Source: CAG-390 sp003523225 (GTDB taxonomy: Bacteria > Bacillota > Clostridia > Oscillospirales > CAG-272). Taken from it: DNA of 64,000 bases. A program made the translations under genes and the position numbers. Positions within the stretch are counted from its first letter, which is position 1; each line of letters begins with the position of its first letter. The stretch covers positions 1 through 64,000 of the forward strand of contig CABPZE010000009.1 in assembly GCA_902461815.1 (NCBI GenBank), read 5' to 3'. Below, one piece after another: positions 7,541 to 16,846 of this stretch. A model generated the notes under the pieces. That model saw only the letters and a program-made list of their open reading frames with translations. It was not told the origin of the DNA and made no database searches.

Positions 7541-8668
7541 TTACTTAGTTTTCAAAATATCTACAATAGCCTTTGCTATTTCTACTGCATCGGATTCTTC
7601 ATTGTCTCGTCCAAAAGAAACGCGAATAGTGCCATGAGCATATTCTTTCGGAACCCGAATCGCCTGTATCACATGAGATACCTGGGTATTAACTGAGTCA
7701 CATGCGGAACCTGTAGAGATAGCAATTCCTTTAAGATCGAGTCTGTGAAGTAGCATTTCTCCGTTTGCATTGCAAATAGACACATTTACATTGCCAGGAA
7801 CATGATTGGTACTGCCATTACGGATATAATCAATACCCGACAATTTGAGTACATCTAAGAATTTATCTTCAAGCATATGGAGCTTATTCTGCACCTGCTC
7901 CATATGGTCGCAGTTCTTTTTTAATGCTGCCGCCATGCCAACAATGGAAGCAATATTTTCTGTACCGGCTCTCATGCCATGTTCCTGTGCACCGCCATCA
8001 GCGTACGGGGAAATTTTTGTCCCGGACTTAATATAGATAAATCCAATGCCCTTAGGCCCATTAAACTTATGCGCCGAAGCTGACAACATATCTACACCGA
8101 GTTCCTTTACGTTAATCGCAATATGTCCCACGGCCTGCACTGCATCTGTATGGAATACAGCACCGTGACTATGAGCGACTTTAGCAAGCTCAGAAATCGG
8201 TTCTATGGTACCTATTTCGTTATTTACAAGCATCACAGACACAAGTCTTGTTTCATCTGTGATAAATGATGACAGCATATCTGGAGATACAATGCCCTCA
8301 TTGTCCACGGGAAGATATGCAACTGGATACCCGAGTCGTTCTATGGCCTGGCAGGCGTGTAGTATTGCATGATGCTCGATCTGGCTGGTAATAGTTGCTC
8401 GGCGGTCATCATATCGAAGCATACCTTTGATAGCCCAGTTATCGCTCTCGGTGCCGCCGGAGGTAAAATAGATTTCCTCCGGCTGAGCGCCGATACAGCT
8501 TGCAATCGTTGTTCTCGCTTCGGAAAGAGCCTTTTTGGGTTTACGGGCAAAAGCATATGGCTGTGAAGCATTACCGTATTCATCCTGCAACCATGGCAAC
8601 ATCTCATTCAAAGCATCGCTATCCAGTTTCGTTGTTGCTGCATTATCAGCATAAATAAAACGCTTCAC
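7541..8668 (-). CDS. Cysteine desulfurase (IscS/DndA-like)
   Basis: A 375-residue PLP enzyme that removes sulfur from L-cysteine as an enzyme-bound persulfide. Visible residues are YADNAATT at the start, SGGTESDN (70-77), IEHHA (98-102), HTDAVQA (173-179), the PLP lysine K201 in SAHKFNGPKG and the persulfide Cys323 in STGSACDS. Length and motifs fit the IscS/NifS class I group, which includes DndA and SspA of DNA phosphorothioation systems. It begins nine bases after the 65-residue CxxC gene and so lies in the BREX operon. In this context it most likely feeds sulfur to BrxP rather than serving housekeeping Fe-S assembly; no iscU or sufU is adjacent. Confidence 0.93.
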   Translation of the reverse strand: MKRFIYADNAATTKLDSDALNEMLPWLQDEYGNASQPYAFARKPKKALSEARTTIASCIGAQPEEIYFTSGGTESDNWAIKGMLRYDDRRATITSQIEHHAILHACQAIERLGYPVAYLPVDNEGIVSPDMLSSFITDETRLVSVMLVNNEIGTIEPISELAKVAHSHGAVFHTDAVQAVGHIAINVKELGVDMLSASAHKFNGPKGIGFIYIKSGTKISPYADGGAQEHGMRAGTENIASIVGMAAALKKNCDHMEQVQNKLHMLEDKFLDVLKLSGIDYIRNGSTNHVPGNVNVSICNANGEMLLHRLDLKGIAISTGSACDSVNTQVSHVIQAIRVPKEYAHGTIRVSFGRDNEESDAVEIAKAIVDILKTK

Positions 8669-8677
8669 GACTTCACC

Positions 8678-8875
8678 TCATTCAAAAAGCTTACAGCCCT
8701 CATCCTTAAATTCTTCGATTTTCTCATTCAGGTCATCAACCGTAACATCCAGATAATCCGCAAGACAATTCATACAATAAAAATTGATAATGTCTTCGCC
8801 AAGCAGTTTCTTGTTGATTCCTAAGACATTCTTTTCTCGGATCTCCTTGCTACAAATCACGCATTTAGTTTTCAT
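8678..8875 (-). CDS. Small CxxC...CxxC protein of the BREX operon
   Basis: A 65-residue acidic protein with two cysteine pairs, C5-x2-C8 (CVIC) and C34-x2-C37 (CMNC), typical of a treble-clef or rubredoxin-like zinc knuckle. A helical Asp/Glu-rich tail contains one more cysteine (Cys61). I do not recognise the family. The start overlaps the brxL stop by 11 bases and the stop lies nine bases before the desulfurase ATG, so all three are translationally coupled. The placement suggests a zinc-bound adaptor or sulfur-relay partner between the desulfurase and the BREX proteins. Function is not shown by sequence. Confidence 0.75.
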   Translation of the reverse strand: MKTKCVICSKEIREKNVLGINKKLLGEDIINFYCMNCLADYLDVTVDDLNEKIEEFKDEGCKLFE

Positions 8876-10325
8876 TTGACAAGTCCCTTACCGTGAATAC
8901 GGGCATTTCACGGTCTTCCTTTCTGTACTGGGCCGGATCCATTATAGCAAGCTGTCGCCAGATGTTCTTACGCATCTCAATAGCTGGACGAAGGCAGTAC
9001 TTGGTAAATTCACGCACATCAACATCCTTCGCACTGCGTACATGAGGGAAGAAGAGCTTTAAGTAGGCAGTAGTAATTCTTTTCACAGCTTCCACATGGC
9101 GGATATATGCATCACCAGGCACTTCAACCAGTTCATCTACAATTACTCTGTAGCTGGGATCATCACGCAACAAATGCATGATTGTACAGAAATACTCTGA
9201 GTTCAGCCCCCATCCAGATATCTTCATCGCATTGGTCATTGGGGGAATATCCCATCCCTTAATAAAACCATGAAAACGATCGACCATCGCAGAATCATGA
9301 AATAGCGCCGGAAGTTTGTCGAACATCGGCATAGTCTCATCCATGTCCTTCTTTTCAATATTGCCCAGCAAAATCATTCCGGCGTCCGCAGTTCCATCGT
9401 GACCTGGAATGGAAACCTTACCGTTTTCCATGTAAGTCTGGAGAGAACCGCCCATCTGCTTCTCGTCTTGGAATCTTAGCTTATGAACTTCATCAAATGC
9501 TACATAGTCGTTGTTATAAACAAGTCCCGGCTGACGTTTACTCAGATCATAGAACAGCTTTGCACGAGTCATATATCCCGCTGACAGATTTCCGTATTTG
9601 CTGATAGAACCGAAAATATAGGATTTGCCGGTTCCGGGAGGCGCTAATTCAATCAAGTTGAGCCTCTTCTCTACAAAAGGAAGAAGTCTTGTAAGGACTG
9701 CCCGTTTCTGATTTTCGTCAGCATATCCACTTGCGTTGTAGTCTATAGCGCCAAGTAGTATATCAATCCATTCATGAATATCAAACTCAGCCCTAAGTTC
9801 CTTATAGTAATCCAAGTCAACCGTGTACGGGCAAAAGTCCGTAAAGCTAACCAGCTTGATTTTTCCCGGAAGTTTCGGAGACGTTGACGGAAGCCGATAC
9901 CCCAACTCGACAACGCCCCATATCTCATTTCCCTTGACTAATTCATCTTTACATTCAGCCCAAACATCGGGTTCGATTATAGTTTCGGCATTGGTTAATG
10001 CAAAGTCTGGAAGAGAGAATGAAACCATCTGGTCTTTAATGCTTATATCGACAGATATCCGAGTAAGAATCTTTACATGTTCATTTTCAGTTATGATACG
10101 GTTCTTAATATTTGTCCATTCATCTTTATTCGGCAAAAATGTATGGACAAATTCCATTATCTCCTCAATATCAAACTGGCCCTCAGAATCTTCGAACTTC
10201 TTTAAGACCCAATCTCGCAAAAAGGAGGGGAGCTTTAAGTCCGAGAAAAAGTTGCTCTGCTGAAGATTCTTAAACACCGCCATCTCATCAAAGCACTCTA
10301 CCAACTTTTCTTCTAATTCAGTCAA
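8865..10325 (-). CDS. brxL: BrxL, AAA+ ATPase of BREX (form without Lon protease domain)
   Basis: A 486-residue AAA+ protein of the BrxL family. The N-terminal half (about 1-215) is the BrxL-specific region. The ATPase core has a Walker A motif PPGTGKS at 229-235, a Walker B-like VAFDEVHKL, and a sensor region ILLGNIE. The sequence ends about where the Lon-type protease domain of type 1 BrxL (roughly 680 residues) would begin, and no Ser-Lys protease motif is present. BrxL forms MCM-like DNA-encircling rings in studied systems and is needed for defence. It starts 12 bases after pglZ in the operon. Confidence 0.9.
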   Translation of the reverse strand: MTELEEKLVECFDEMAVFKNLQQSNFFSDLKLPSFLRDWVLKKFEDSEGQFDIEEIMEFVHTFLPNKDEWTNIKNRIITENEHVKILTRISVDISIKDQMVSFSLPDFALTNAETIIEPDVWAECKDELVKGNEIWGVVELGYRLPSTSPKLPGKIKLVSFTDFCPYTVDLDYYKELRAEFDIHEWIDILLGAIDYNASGYADENQKRAVLTRLLPFVEKRLNLIELAPPGTGKSYIFGSISKYGNLSAGYMTRAKLFYDLSKRQPGLVYNNDYVAFDEVHKLRFQDEKQMGGSLQTYMENGKVSIPGHDGTADAGMILLGNIEKKDMDETMPMFDKLPALFHDSAMVDRFHGFIKGWDIPPMTNAMKISGWGLNSEYFCTIMHLLRDDPSYRVIVDELVEVPGDAYIRHVEAVKRITTAYLKLFFPHVRSAKDVDVREFTKYCLRPAIEMRKNIWRQLAIMDPAQYRKEDREMPVFTVRDLSNEN

Positions 10326-10337
10326 AAGGACACCCCC

Positions 10338-12614
10338 TTACAAAATATCATTTGATTTAAAGCCTTCTTTTTCAATCCTAAATTCCAGCCCGGTTGCTAT
10401 CATAGTTCCTCCTGCATACACATCAGCTGTATATGTGTTTGCTCTTGTTCGTTTCGACATTTCGATCGAGAAAGAATGCCCGTCTGTTGTATTGGCTTTA
10501 TATTCCGTATTTCCTACATTAACCACGATATCGTCAATTTTAGTTGTAGAGTAAAATTCAATGATTGGGGGCTTCCTGATGCTGCTCATCACGAGTGGTG
10601 TCTGCACGATAATCTCAATATCCCCCGGCACATATGAAAGCTCAATAATTGGCACGGTGACTTCTTCCAAGGTAGCACCTCCATGTACCTCAACGCCCAT
10701 CAGGCGTCCAGGTTTGAATCTTTCATAATTTGCAACAACTGCATACTCATCATTTTCGCCGGCCCGTACAATCATTGGCATACTTCCGGTTTGCTCCGTG
10801 TATGCACATACACGACCACAATGGGTTCCCTTGGCATCAAATTCTCCATCAATCAGCTGGTTCTTCAGGACAACCAAGCGGCTTGCACCGTGATCGGATA
10901 CCAAAATTGCCTTGGTATACTTCCCTTTAGCCAGATCCAACTTGATAAGATCGAGCACATGGTCAATAATTTCCAGCTCGCGAATCAGATGTGTCGGATA
11001 TGGGCTATTTTCCAAAGTGAAATTTTCCGCCCCATGGTGCTTAATGTCATCGATCTGCTTAATGTCCTTGCATTGAACATTGTGTTCCGCAAAAAAAGCT
11101 AAGAACTCTTTGTTACGTGAGGTAATTGATGGAAGCTCAGAGCGACAAACCGTAATCTTTGGGAGGAGCTTTTTCTGCTTACTTTTTTCCGAGATATATC
11201 CCAGAAATTCAACGCCCATTGCATCTATGAAATAGGCAAATGCACCGGACATATCAACGGATTCAATCTTTTCTGAACGCGCAGGAAGAAGCAGATTGTA
11301 CTCTCTTTTAACAGCTTGCTCCTCGACAAGACTATAGAATTCTGGAGTGATTCTGTTTTCCAACTTACAGAATTTATAATCCTCAAAATACTGGTTCAGC
11401 AGAGCCGCATTGAACTTGTATGGCATCAGGTATGCATACAGGTCAGGGTAAATATGCTTCAACACACTTCGAAGTTCATCATAAGAGAAGCTTCCTGAAT
11501 AATCAGCAATACATTCCAGAATAAGTTCCTTCTCAAGTCTGTGCAAGTCTGTAAGATAATACAGAGCATCTCTCTTCTTGCATTTGATATATCTGCAATA
11601 ATCGAAAACTTCATCATCAGAAACATCCATCTGATTTAATAAAGCCTTGCGGCAATCATACAGCTTCCAGAAATCAGGCGATTTGCAGTCTAAATCTACA
11701 AGACCGCGAACAATCCAATGGACAATTTCATCATAAGCCTGTGCCTTCTGACTTGCCAAATCGAGGCATTCGTTTTTAGCGCCAAACCGTTTAAGAGCAA
11801 TAAAATATAGCCATTTCTTCTCGTCGGTATAGTCCTGTGAAGCATTGATAAACAATTCCAGATTGCTGTACAAACCAATCTCGTGATTTATGGCGTTGAC
11901 CCAATCTCCCTGTTCCTGCAGGAGAGTCAGAGCATAGGCCCATTGCTCATCTGTACCCATGTCTTTGGTTAGCGCCTCTGTAGACTGATCAATACGGCAC
12001 AACGCATCATATGGATTCGCCTCCTCAGATATCCTAAATAGTGCATAGGGATAGTCCTCTGGATGATGCTTTGTCTTCACATACAAAGTGTCAGCATCTG
12101 CAGACTCAATGGATGCAGGCAAGCTCTGTATTCCTTCGACCAAGTCTTTGCTTGTGACCTGAAGCAACGGGTTTATGAAAATTATGTGGGGCTTTGGTGT
12201 GGCAACACCATCAACGCTATAAACCAGTCGATTTAAGCGCAAATCTCTGAAGCTCAGGTAGTCACTGCATTGAAAACACAGTACAACAACATGACCCTCT
12301 ACACTCATTTGGGCAATAGCCGTAAGCTGAGAAGAGAGTTCTTTTGCTCCCATGAGTTTCCAACATGTAGTAAATCCAGTCAGAAAGATATTCCCTTGCA
12401 AAGTAGCCAAATCATTTAGCAAATCTGCAATTCGGGGATTCTCATCTTCTGAACTGTATTTTTCAACAGTCAGAAAGATGTTTCCCCCAACTTTATAATG
12501 ATCGACTATGGCAGCCATATCTTCTATAGACTCCACATTTACAAATCGGGGAGTACTTTCATCTTCTCTATTAAGATAGCGGTCTATCGAACTATAACAT
12601 CTTTCAAGTGTCAA
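10338..12614 (-). CDS. pglZ: PglZ, alkaline-phosphatase-superfamily protein of BREX
   Basis: A 758-residue PglZ protein, the signature gene of all BREX systems. The PglZ domain occupies the C-terminal half: a metal-site Asp in YFIDAMGVEF (461-470, Asp464) and the LVSDHGASRL motif (571-580, Asp574/His575), followed by a GGATLEEVTVP segment. The N-terminal 430 residues are a mixed alpha/beta and helical region specific to BREX. The start MTLERCYSSIDRY lies 16 bases after the brxC stop. The catalytic metal-binding residues look intact; the substrate is unknown in any BREX type. Confidence 0.93.
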   Translation of the reverse strand: MTLERCYSSIDRYLNREDESTPRFVNVESIEDMAAIVDHYKVGGNIFLTVEKYSSEDENPRIADLLNDLATLQGNIFLTGFTTCWKLMGAKELSSQLTAIAQMSVEGHVVVLCFQCSDYLSFRDLRLNRLVYSVDGVATPKPHIIFINPLLQVTSKDLVEGIQSLPASIESADADTLYVKTKHHPEDYPYALFRISEEANPYDALCRIDQSTEALTKDMGTDEQWAYALTLLQEQGDWVNAINHEIGLYSNLELFINASQDYTDEKKWLYFIALKRFGAKNECLDLASQKAQAYDEIVHWIVRGLVDLDCKSPDFWKLYDCRKALLNQMDVSDDEVFDYCRYIKCKKRDALYYLTDLHRLEKELILECIADYSGSFSYDELRSVLKHIYPDLYAYLMPYKFNAALLNQYFEDYKFCKLENRITPEFYSLVEEQAVKREYNLLLPARSEKIESVDMSGAFAYFIDAMGVEFLGYISEKSKQKKLLPKITVCRSELPSITSRNKEFLAFFAEHNVQCKDIKQIDDIKHHGAENFTLENSPYPTHLIRELEIIDHVLDLIKLDLAKGKYTKAILVSDHGASRLVVLKNQLIDGEFDAKGTHCGRVCAYTEQTGSMPMIVRAGENDEYAVVANYERFKPGRLMGVEVHGGATLEEVTVPIIELSYVPGDIEIIVQTPLVMSSIRKPPIIEFYSTTKIDDIVVNVGNTEYKANTTDGHSFSIEMSKRTRANTYTADVYAGGTMIATGLEFRIEKEGFKSNDIL

Positions 12615-12630
12615 GATGGTGCCCCCTTTC

Positions 12631-15600
12631 TTAGTTGTCCTTGATAATCTCGATGCCGACAGTCATATTTCCCCTAATCAGCTGCTTTAAGTAGCGCTTT
12701 ACGTCCTCAACATCCATGCTGTCAATTTTCTCAAGCGCAGTATCGCAACCTGTCTCATCGTATTTAGCCTGTGCCATCTCTTTGAGCTTTGTCTCAACAG
12801 AAGGCAGACCAAGCCATGAATACGGTGAGCCAACAGTACGAACCAAATAATCTCTTACATCATCAAGATCCGTCAAAATGACGTCATAGTTTTTGATAAT
12901 GCACCGCTTAAAAGCTGCATCTCTTGCTTTTCCGTCCTTTAAGGAATCATAGAAGCTAGCAGATTCCAGATATTCCAGCGCCTTATCAATAGAACCTGCG
13001 TCCGGCTGGTTACGATTCAAGGTATCAAATGCAGCACGAGCCTGTTCAATTTCCGTCTCCGGAACCATGCAAAGAATAGGTGTTTTGAATTGCTCAGACC
13101 ACTTCTTCGGCGACTCTGTACCCGTCTTATCGTTCCACAGCTTGCGAAGCTGCATGGATTTACGGGTAAGCTTGAATTCATTAACGGTCTGCTTAACCAA
13201 GTTAACATAATCCGATCGCTCCATTGTGAAGACATCGTTGCCCTTGATAGCCTGATACAGATCTCGAATCTCATCATCTGTGAACTCGCTCAAATAGAAC
13301 GAACATGCCTGCTTAAAGATCTCAATCTGGTTAGAACAGTAAGAAACAAAGTCATTTGCGTGGAGAGTCAGTTGATTTAAGAAATTCTCGCGCTGAGATT
13401 CAGGCAAAGAGCCAGATTTCTTGATGTTATACAGCTGGCTCATGAAACCTTTTAGGTCATTCCAGTAGTTTTCTGCACACAAATATGACATTCTAATTGT
13501 CTTGCACTTTGTACACCATTCCTGCACGGCGTTATCAAATGTAAGAGCACGAGGATTGACCTTATTGCTCTCCACAATAATGCGATATTCAAGAATAACC
13601 TCACGGATTTTCTGGTCAGCCGTTTCTTTGTTCCATACCCAATTTGCAGCATCGGCATCAAATTTCTTTCTCAGTCGATTGATGTACTGCCCATTATCGC
13701 TTACAATTTCTGCCAGCTTGACCAGCTCACCGCCTTCAAACTGATGAAGATATGCATCCATGCCTTCTTTGCACTTAGCAGAGGAAAGGATTGATTTCAA
13801 ATCATCAGACGCATCCTCATGTTCAATACACAGTGCTCCGATAGAAATGGCAATATCGCTATCAGTTTTCTTGCTTGCAGCTCCGCTGTTCGCGATATCA
13901 CTGAAGCCGTCAATCAGCTCCACCATGATATCTTTTTCAGTCTTCAAGTTTTCGGTATCAAGAATATACTTGAGACACCAGATAGGAAAGGAAAGTCCTT
14001 TCATCTTGTCTCTAATGCGTTCTCTTGTCTGTTCAATAGAGGTACACAGATTGCGCTGAATGCCAAAAACATCAGAAGCAACGTCACTGAATTTACGCTC
14101 TTCTGGCGTCATAGTGACGATAAACTTATCCTTATAGCGAGGATTCGGAGTGTTCTGGAGCTTGATAACCTCATCAATCATAAGACGCAGTTTGTCTGTA
14201 CTCATAACATCGTTTGTGAGGCCATCTGTATAAGTGAACGAGCTGACAGCATACTCCTTCAGTACAAATGCCAAAACGAAAACAGACAGATTGCACGGCA
14301 TAAAGCCATACGGCTTATCCATCAATACAGAATAAATTTGGCGAATAGAGACACGACCATTCTTCTTAAATTCGTCAGCAATGATCTTCTCTACTTCAAT
14401 CTTTATCTTGGAAATCAGGAGATACGGTTTATCCACCCAATAATTTGGATGCTTCCAAGCGTCTTCACCAATAAAGTTTTCCAGCTTTGTGTTCGGGTTA
14501 GAGGAGCTGAAAACGCCCTTTTTCGTCGTATCTTCAGCAACAGCTGCTTCAACGCCAAACTTCACTGCATTTAGATCCCACATTGACGAAGGGACCGCAG
14601 ATCCGGTTTCAAGTGAAAGTGGGTAAATGGTACTGTTAATGAGAGTCAACTCAGCGTACAGTGCGGCCTGCGTAGTTGCACGTTCGCCGGCAGGCTTCTG
14701 CTTAGAATAGATGCGATACTCCCCATTCTCGATGCGTTGACGCCATTTTTTCAGAACATCTTTTGCGTCGCGCTCATATTGACGAGACAAGTCATTGTCT
14801 TTGCCCTTCTGGTAGGTCGCATTTGCCATTGCGTTTGCATATTGCTCAAGCAAATCATTTCCGAGAGGAGTGATAGATGCATCAATGAAGGTGATATGAT
14901 AGGAATCATCCTTCAGCAGTTCATCAATCATCTTTCCGATTGCAACGCTTTCCTTGTCATCTCTGGCAAAAGTCATGATCGCCATGAGCTTGTTCCCAAG
15001 AGAAGACTCCAGATTGCGCAATCTGTTAGCCTTAGACTTTAAGTCACTGGCGGAAGCACATTCCAAATGGAATCGTGCCTTCAAAGCACCTGTTAAAGTG
15101 ATAGCTTCAGAGATTTCGCCCTGTTCCACCAGTTCAATGGTTGTCTTTTTGCGCATCTGATCCTTCAGTTCTTCAATTACACTGTCATCTGTAACAGACA
15201 TACGGGCAGCAAACTGATACTTACCTCCACCGATAGGCTGCTGATAAAGAATTTTTTCTCTATCCATTTCAGTCGCCAGACGCCCGGCAAGACCCTGATC
15301 CAAATCAGAACCTTCAAATGCATGATCAATGTTTTCAACATTGGGCACAAACAGATCGACAGAGCTGCCTACCTTCTGAGAAATCGCTTGCATCAGTAGT
15401 ACTGCTTTCAGGACTCTGCGATGATCGGAACTCAGATTCTGATCCTTGACAGCATTATAGTAATCGAGAATGCTGCGAATATCGTGAGCAAGATATTCCT
15501 TGCCCTTCTCATAGAAGAAGTCCCAGAGTTCGTCAATAGTCAGAAGCGGATTGGTATCGAAAGGACCATAATTATCAATATACCACTGGAATCCTTTCAG

Positions 15601-16830
15601 CTCATCGCCGCGATCGTTCTTAATAAAGTCAAACATACTACGCTGGTTAGAATCAAATGTAGCAGAGATATGCTTCAGGAGCAGAGCTGTATACGGATGA
15701 ATTGGGAGAATGCTCTGCAACTCCTTGTCACTGATTTTTGCCTTCTGCATAACCAGCTTGCGTGAACCCTTTGTTCGATCACAGAGTTCGTCTACCGTTT
15801 CCTCCCATTCCTTCAGAATCTGCGGGTCCTCCTTCTTTGTCATGGCAGAACCCATCAGACGGAACGCCATATTATCAGGCAGCGAGATCTCACAGATAGG
15901 GTCAATAAATCTGCCCTTAATCTTGCCGAATTCCTTGTCACCATCAGGGAAGATATGCATAGCATCGTGAGTGACAATCAGCATGTAAAAAGGTGCAGAA
16001 CTGCTCAAATCGACAATTCTCTGGAATCCGGTAAGACTGCGCATGTTATTGCGGAAGTATTCCGTAAACTCATCCCAGATGAACATAATTGCCTTCAGAT
16101 TATTCTCCTGAATGACAGCCTCAATCCAGGCAGTCAGATGATCAGCATCCAGCTGCAGCATCTGCAAATGACGCTCTTCCGCTACCTTTGTAATCTTCGA
16201 CATAAGCTCAATCAGGCTGTCACCGGTAAAGCTATTGAGATTTGCAATAACAGCATCCGCATCTGCGCCACCGAATATCGGACGGTACGGTCCAGCAAGC
16301 AGGCTGTTGAAGAAGTCCTTGTTCAGAGGATCGTTAATCCACTGAATAACAGAATCCTTTAATGCTGCCTCAGTTGTATCCATACCATTTTCTTTTAACG
16401 CGTGCTGAATACTTTCCTGAATGGCAAAAACCAGGCTGTCATCGCCATGGATCTTGGAAGAACCGTATCGGTGAACCGTCAAAATCTTCTGCTCTCCGGT
16501 TTTCAGTTGCTGGAACTGATTATACAAATCATTGCTAAGCTGATCCGGATATTTATCAAAGTAAGCCTTTGTGTCCTCCGGCGAAGCCTCAAGCAACTTC
16601 TTCAGAGTTAATACAGCATGAGATTTACCGGTACCATAGGCACCCTCAACCCAAATGGATACTTTCTGCTTTCTGGAGAGAACACTTACAGTATCCTTGA
16701 GAAGCTTTACAAAGGTTTCATGCGGATAGAACTTCTTCCAGATATCTGGGTTGTTATTTATTACTTTCTCGTTGATCTGCGGAAAATACTCCGGATCAAT
16801 GTCAAAATAGTCGCGGTATTTATCCAACAT
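12631..16830 (-). CDS. brxC: BrxC/PglY, giant P-loop ATPase of BREX
   Basis: About 1,399 residues from the start MLDKYRDYFDIDPEYFPQIN, preferred because an AAGGGGGA site lies just upstream and it leaves a 16-base gap after brxP; an upstream start at 16911 would overlap brxP with no site. It carries Walker A GAYGTGKS (63-70) and Walker B MFIWDEFTEYF (Asp253/Glu254). A long helical C-terminal part with many charged coiled segments follows. BrxC proteins are essential for BREX modification and restriction and probably power assembly or movement of the complex on DNA. Intact and of usual size. Confidence 0.92.
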   Translation of the reverse strand: MLDKYRDYFDIDPEYFPQINEKVINNNPDIWKKFYPHETFVKLLKDTVSVLSRKQKVSIWVEGAYGTGKSHAVLTLKKLLEASPEDTKAYFDKYPDQLSNDLYNQFQQLKTGEQKILTVHRYGSSKIHGDDSLVFAIQESIQHALKENGMDTTEAALKDSVIQWINDPLNKDFFNSLLAGPYRPIFGGADADAVIANLNSFTGDSLIELMSKITKVAEERHLQMLQLDADHLTAWIEAVIQENNLKAIMFIWDEFTEYFRNNMRSLTGFQRIVDLSSSAPFYMLIVTHDAMHIFPDGDKEFGKIKGRFIDPICEISLPDNMAFRLMGSAMTKKEDPQILKEWEETVDELCDRTKGSRKLVMQKAKISDKELQSILPIHPYTALLLKHISATFDSNQRSMFDFIKNDRGDELKGFQWYIDNYGPFDTNPLLTIDELWDFFYEKGKEYLAHDIRSILDYYNAVKDQNLSSDHRRVLKAVLLMQAISQKVGSSVDLFVPNVENIDHAFEGSDLDQGLAGRLATEMDREKILYQQPIGGGKYQFAARMSVTDDSVIEELKDQMRKKTTIELVEQGEISEAITLTGALKARFHLECASASDLKSKANRLRNLESSLGNKLMAIMTFARDDKESVAIGKMIDELLKDDSYHITFIDASITPLGNDLLEQYANAMANATYQKGKDNDLSRQYERDAKDVLKKWRQRIENGEYRIYSKQKPAGERATTQAALYAELTLINSTIYPLSLETGSAVPSSMWDLNAVKFGVEAAVAEDTTKKGVFSSSNPNTKLENFIGEDAWKHPNYWVDKPYLLISKIKIEVEKIIADEFKKNGRVSIRQIYSVLMDKPYGFMPCNLSVFVLAFVLKEYAVSSFTYTDGLTNDVMSTDKLRLMIDEVIKLQNTPNPRYKDKFIVTMTPEERKFSDVASDVFGIQRNLCTSIEQTRERIRDKMKGLSFPIWCLKYILDTENLKTEKDIMVELIDGFSDIANSGAASKKTDSDIAISIGALCIEHEDASDDLKSILSSAKCKEGMDAYLHQFEGGELVKLAEIVSDNGQYINRLRKKFDADAANWVWNKETADQKIREVILEYRIIVESNKVNPRALTFDNAVQEWCTKCKTIRMSYLCAENYWNDLKGFMSQLYNIKKSGSLPESQRENFLNQLTLHANDFVSYCSNQIEIFKQACSFYLSEFTDDEIRDLYQAIKGNDVFTMERSDYVNLVKQTVNEFKLTRKSMQLRKLWNDKTGTESPKKWSEQFKTPILCMVPETEIEQARAAFDTLNRNQPDAGSIDKALEYLESASFYDSLKDGKARDAAFKRCIIKNYDVILTDLDDVRDYLVRTVGSPYSWLGLPSVETKLKEMAQAKYDETGCDTALEKIDSMDVEDVKRYLKQLIRGNMTVGIEIIKDN

Positions 16831-16846
16831 CCTGCCATCCCCCTTA

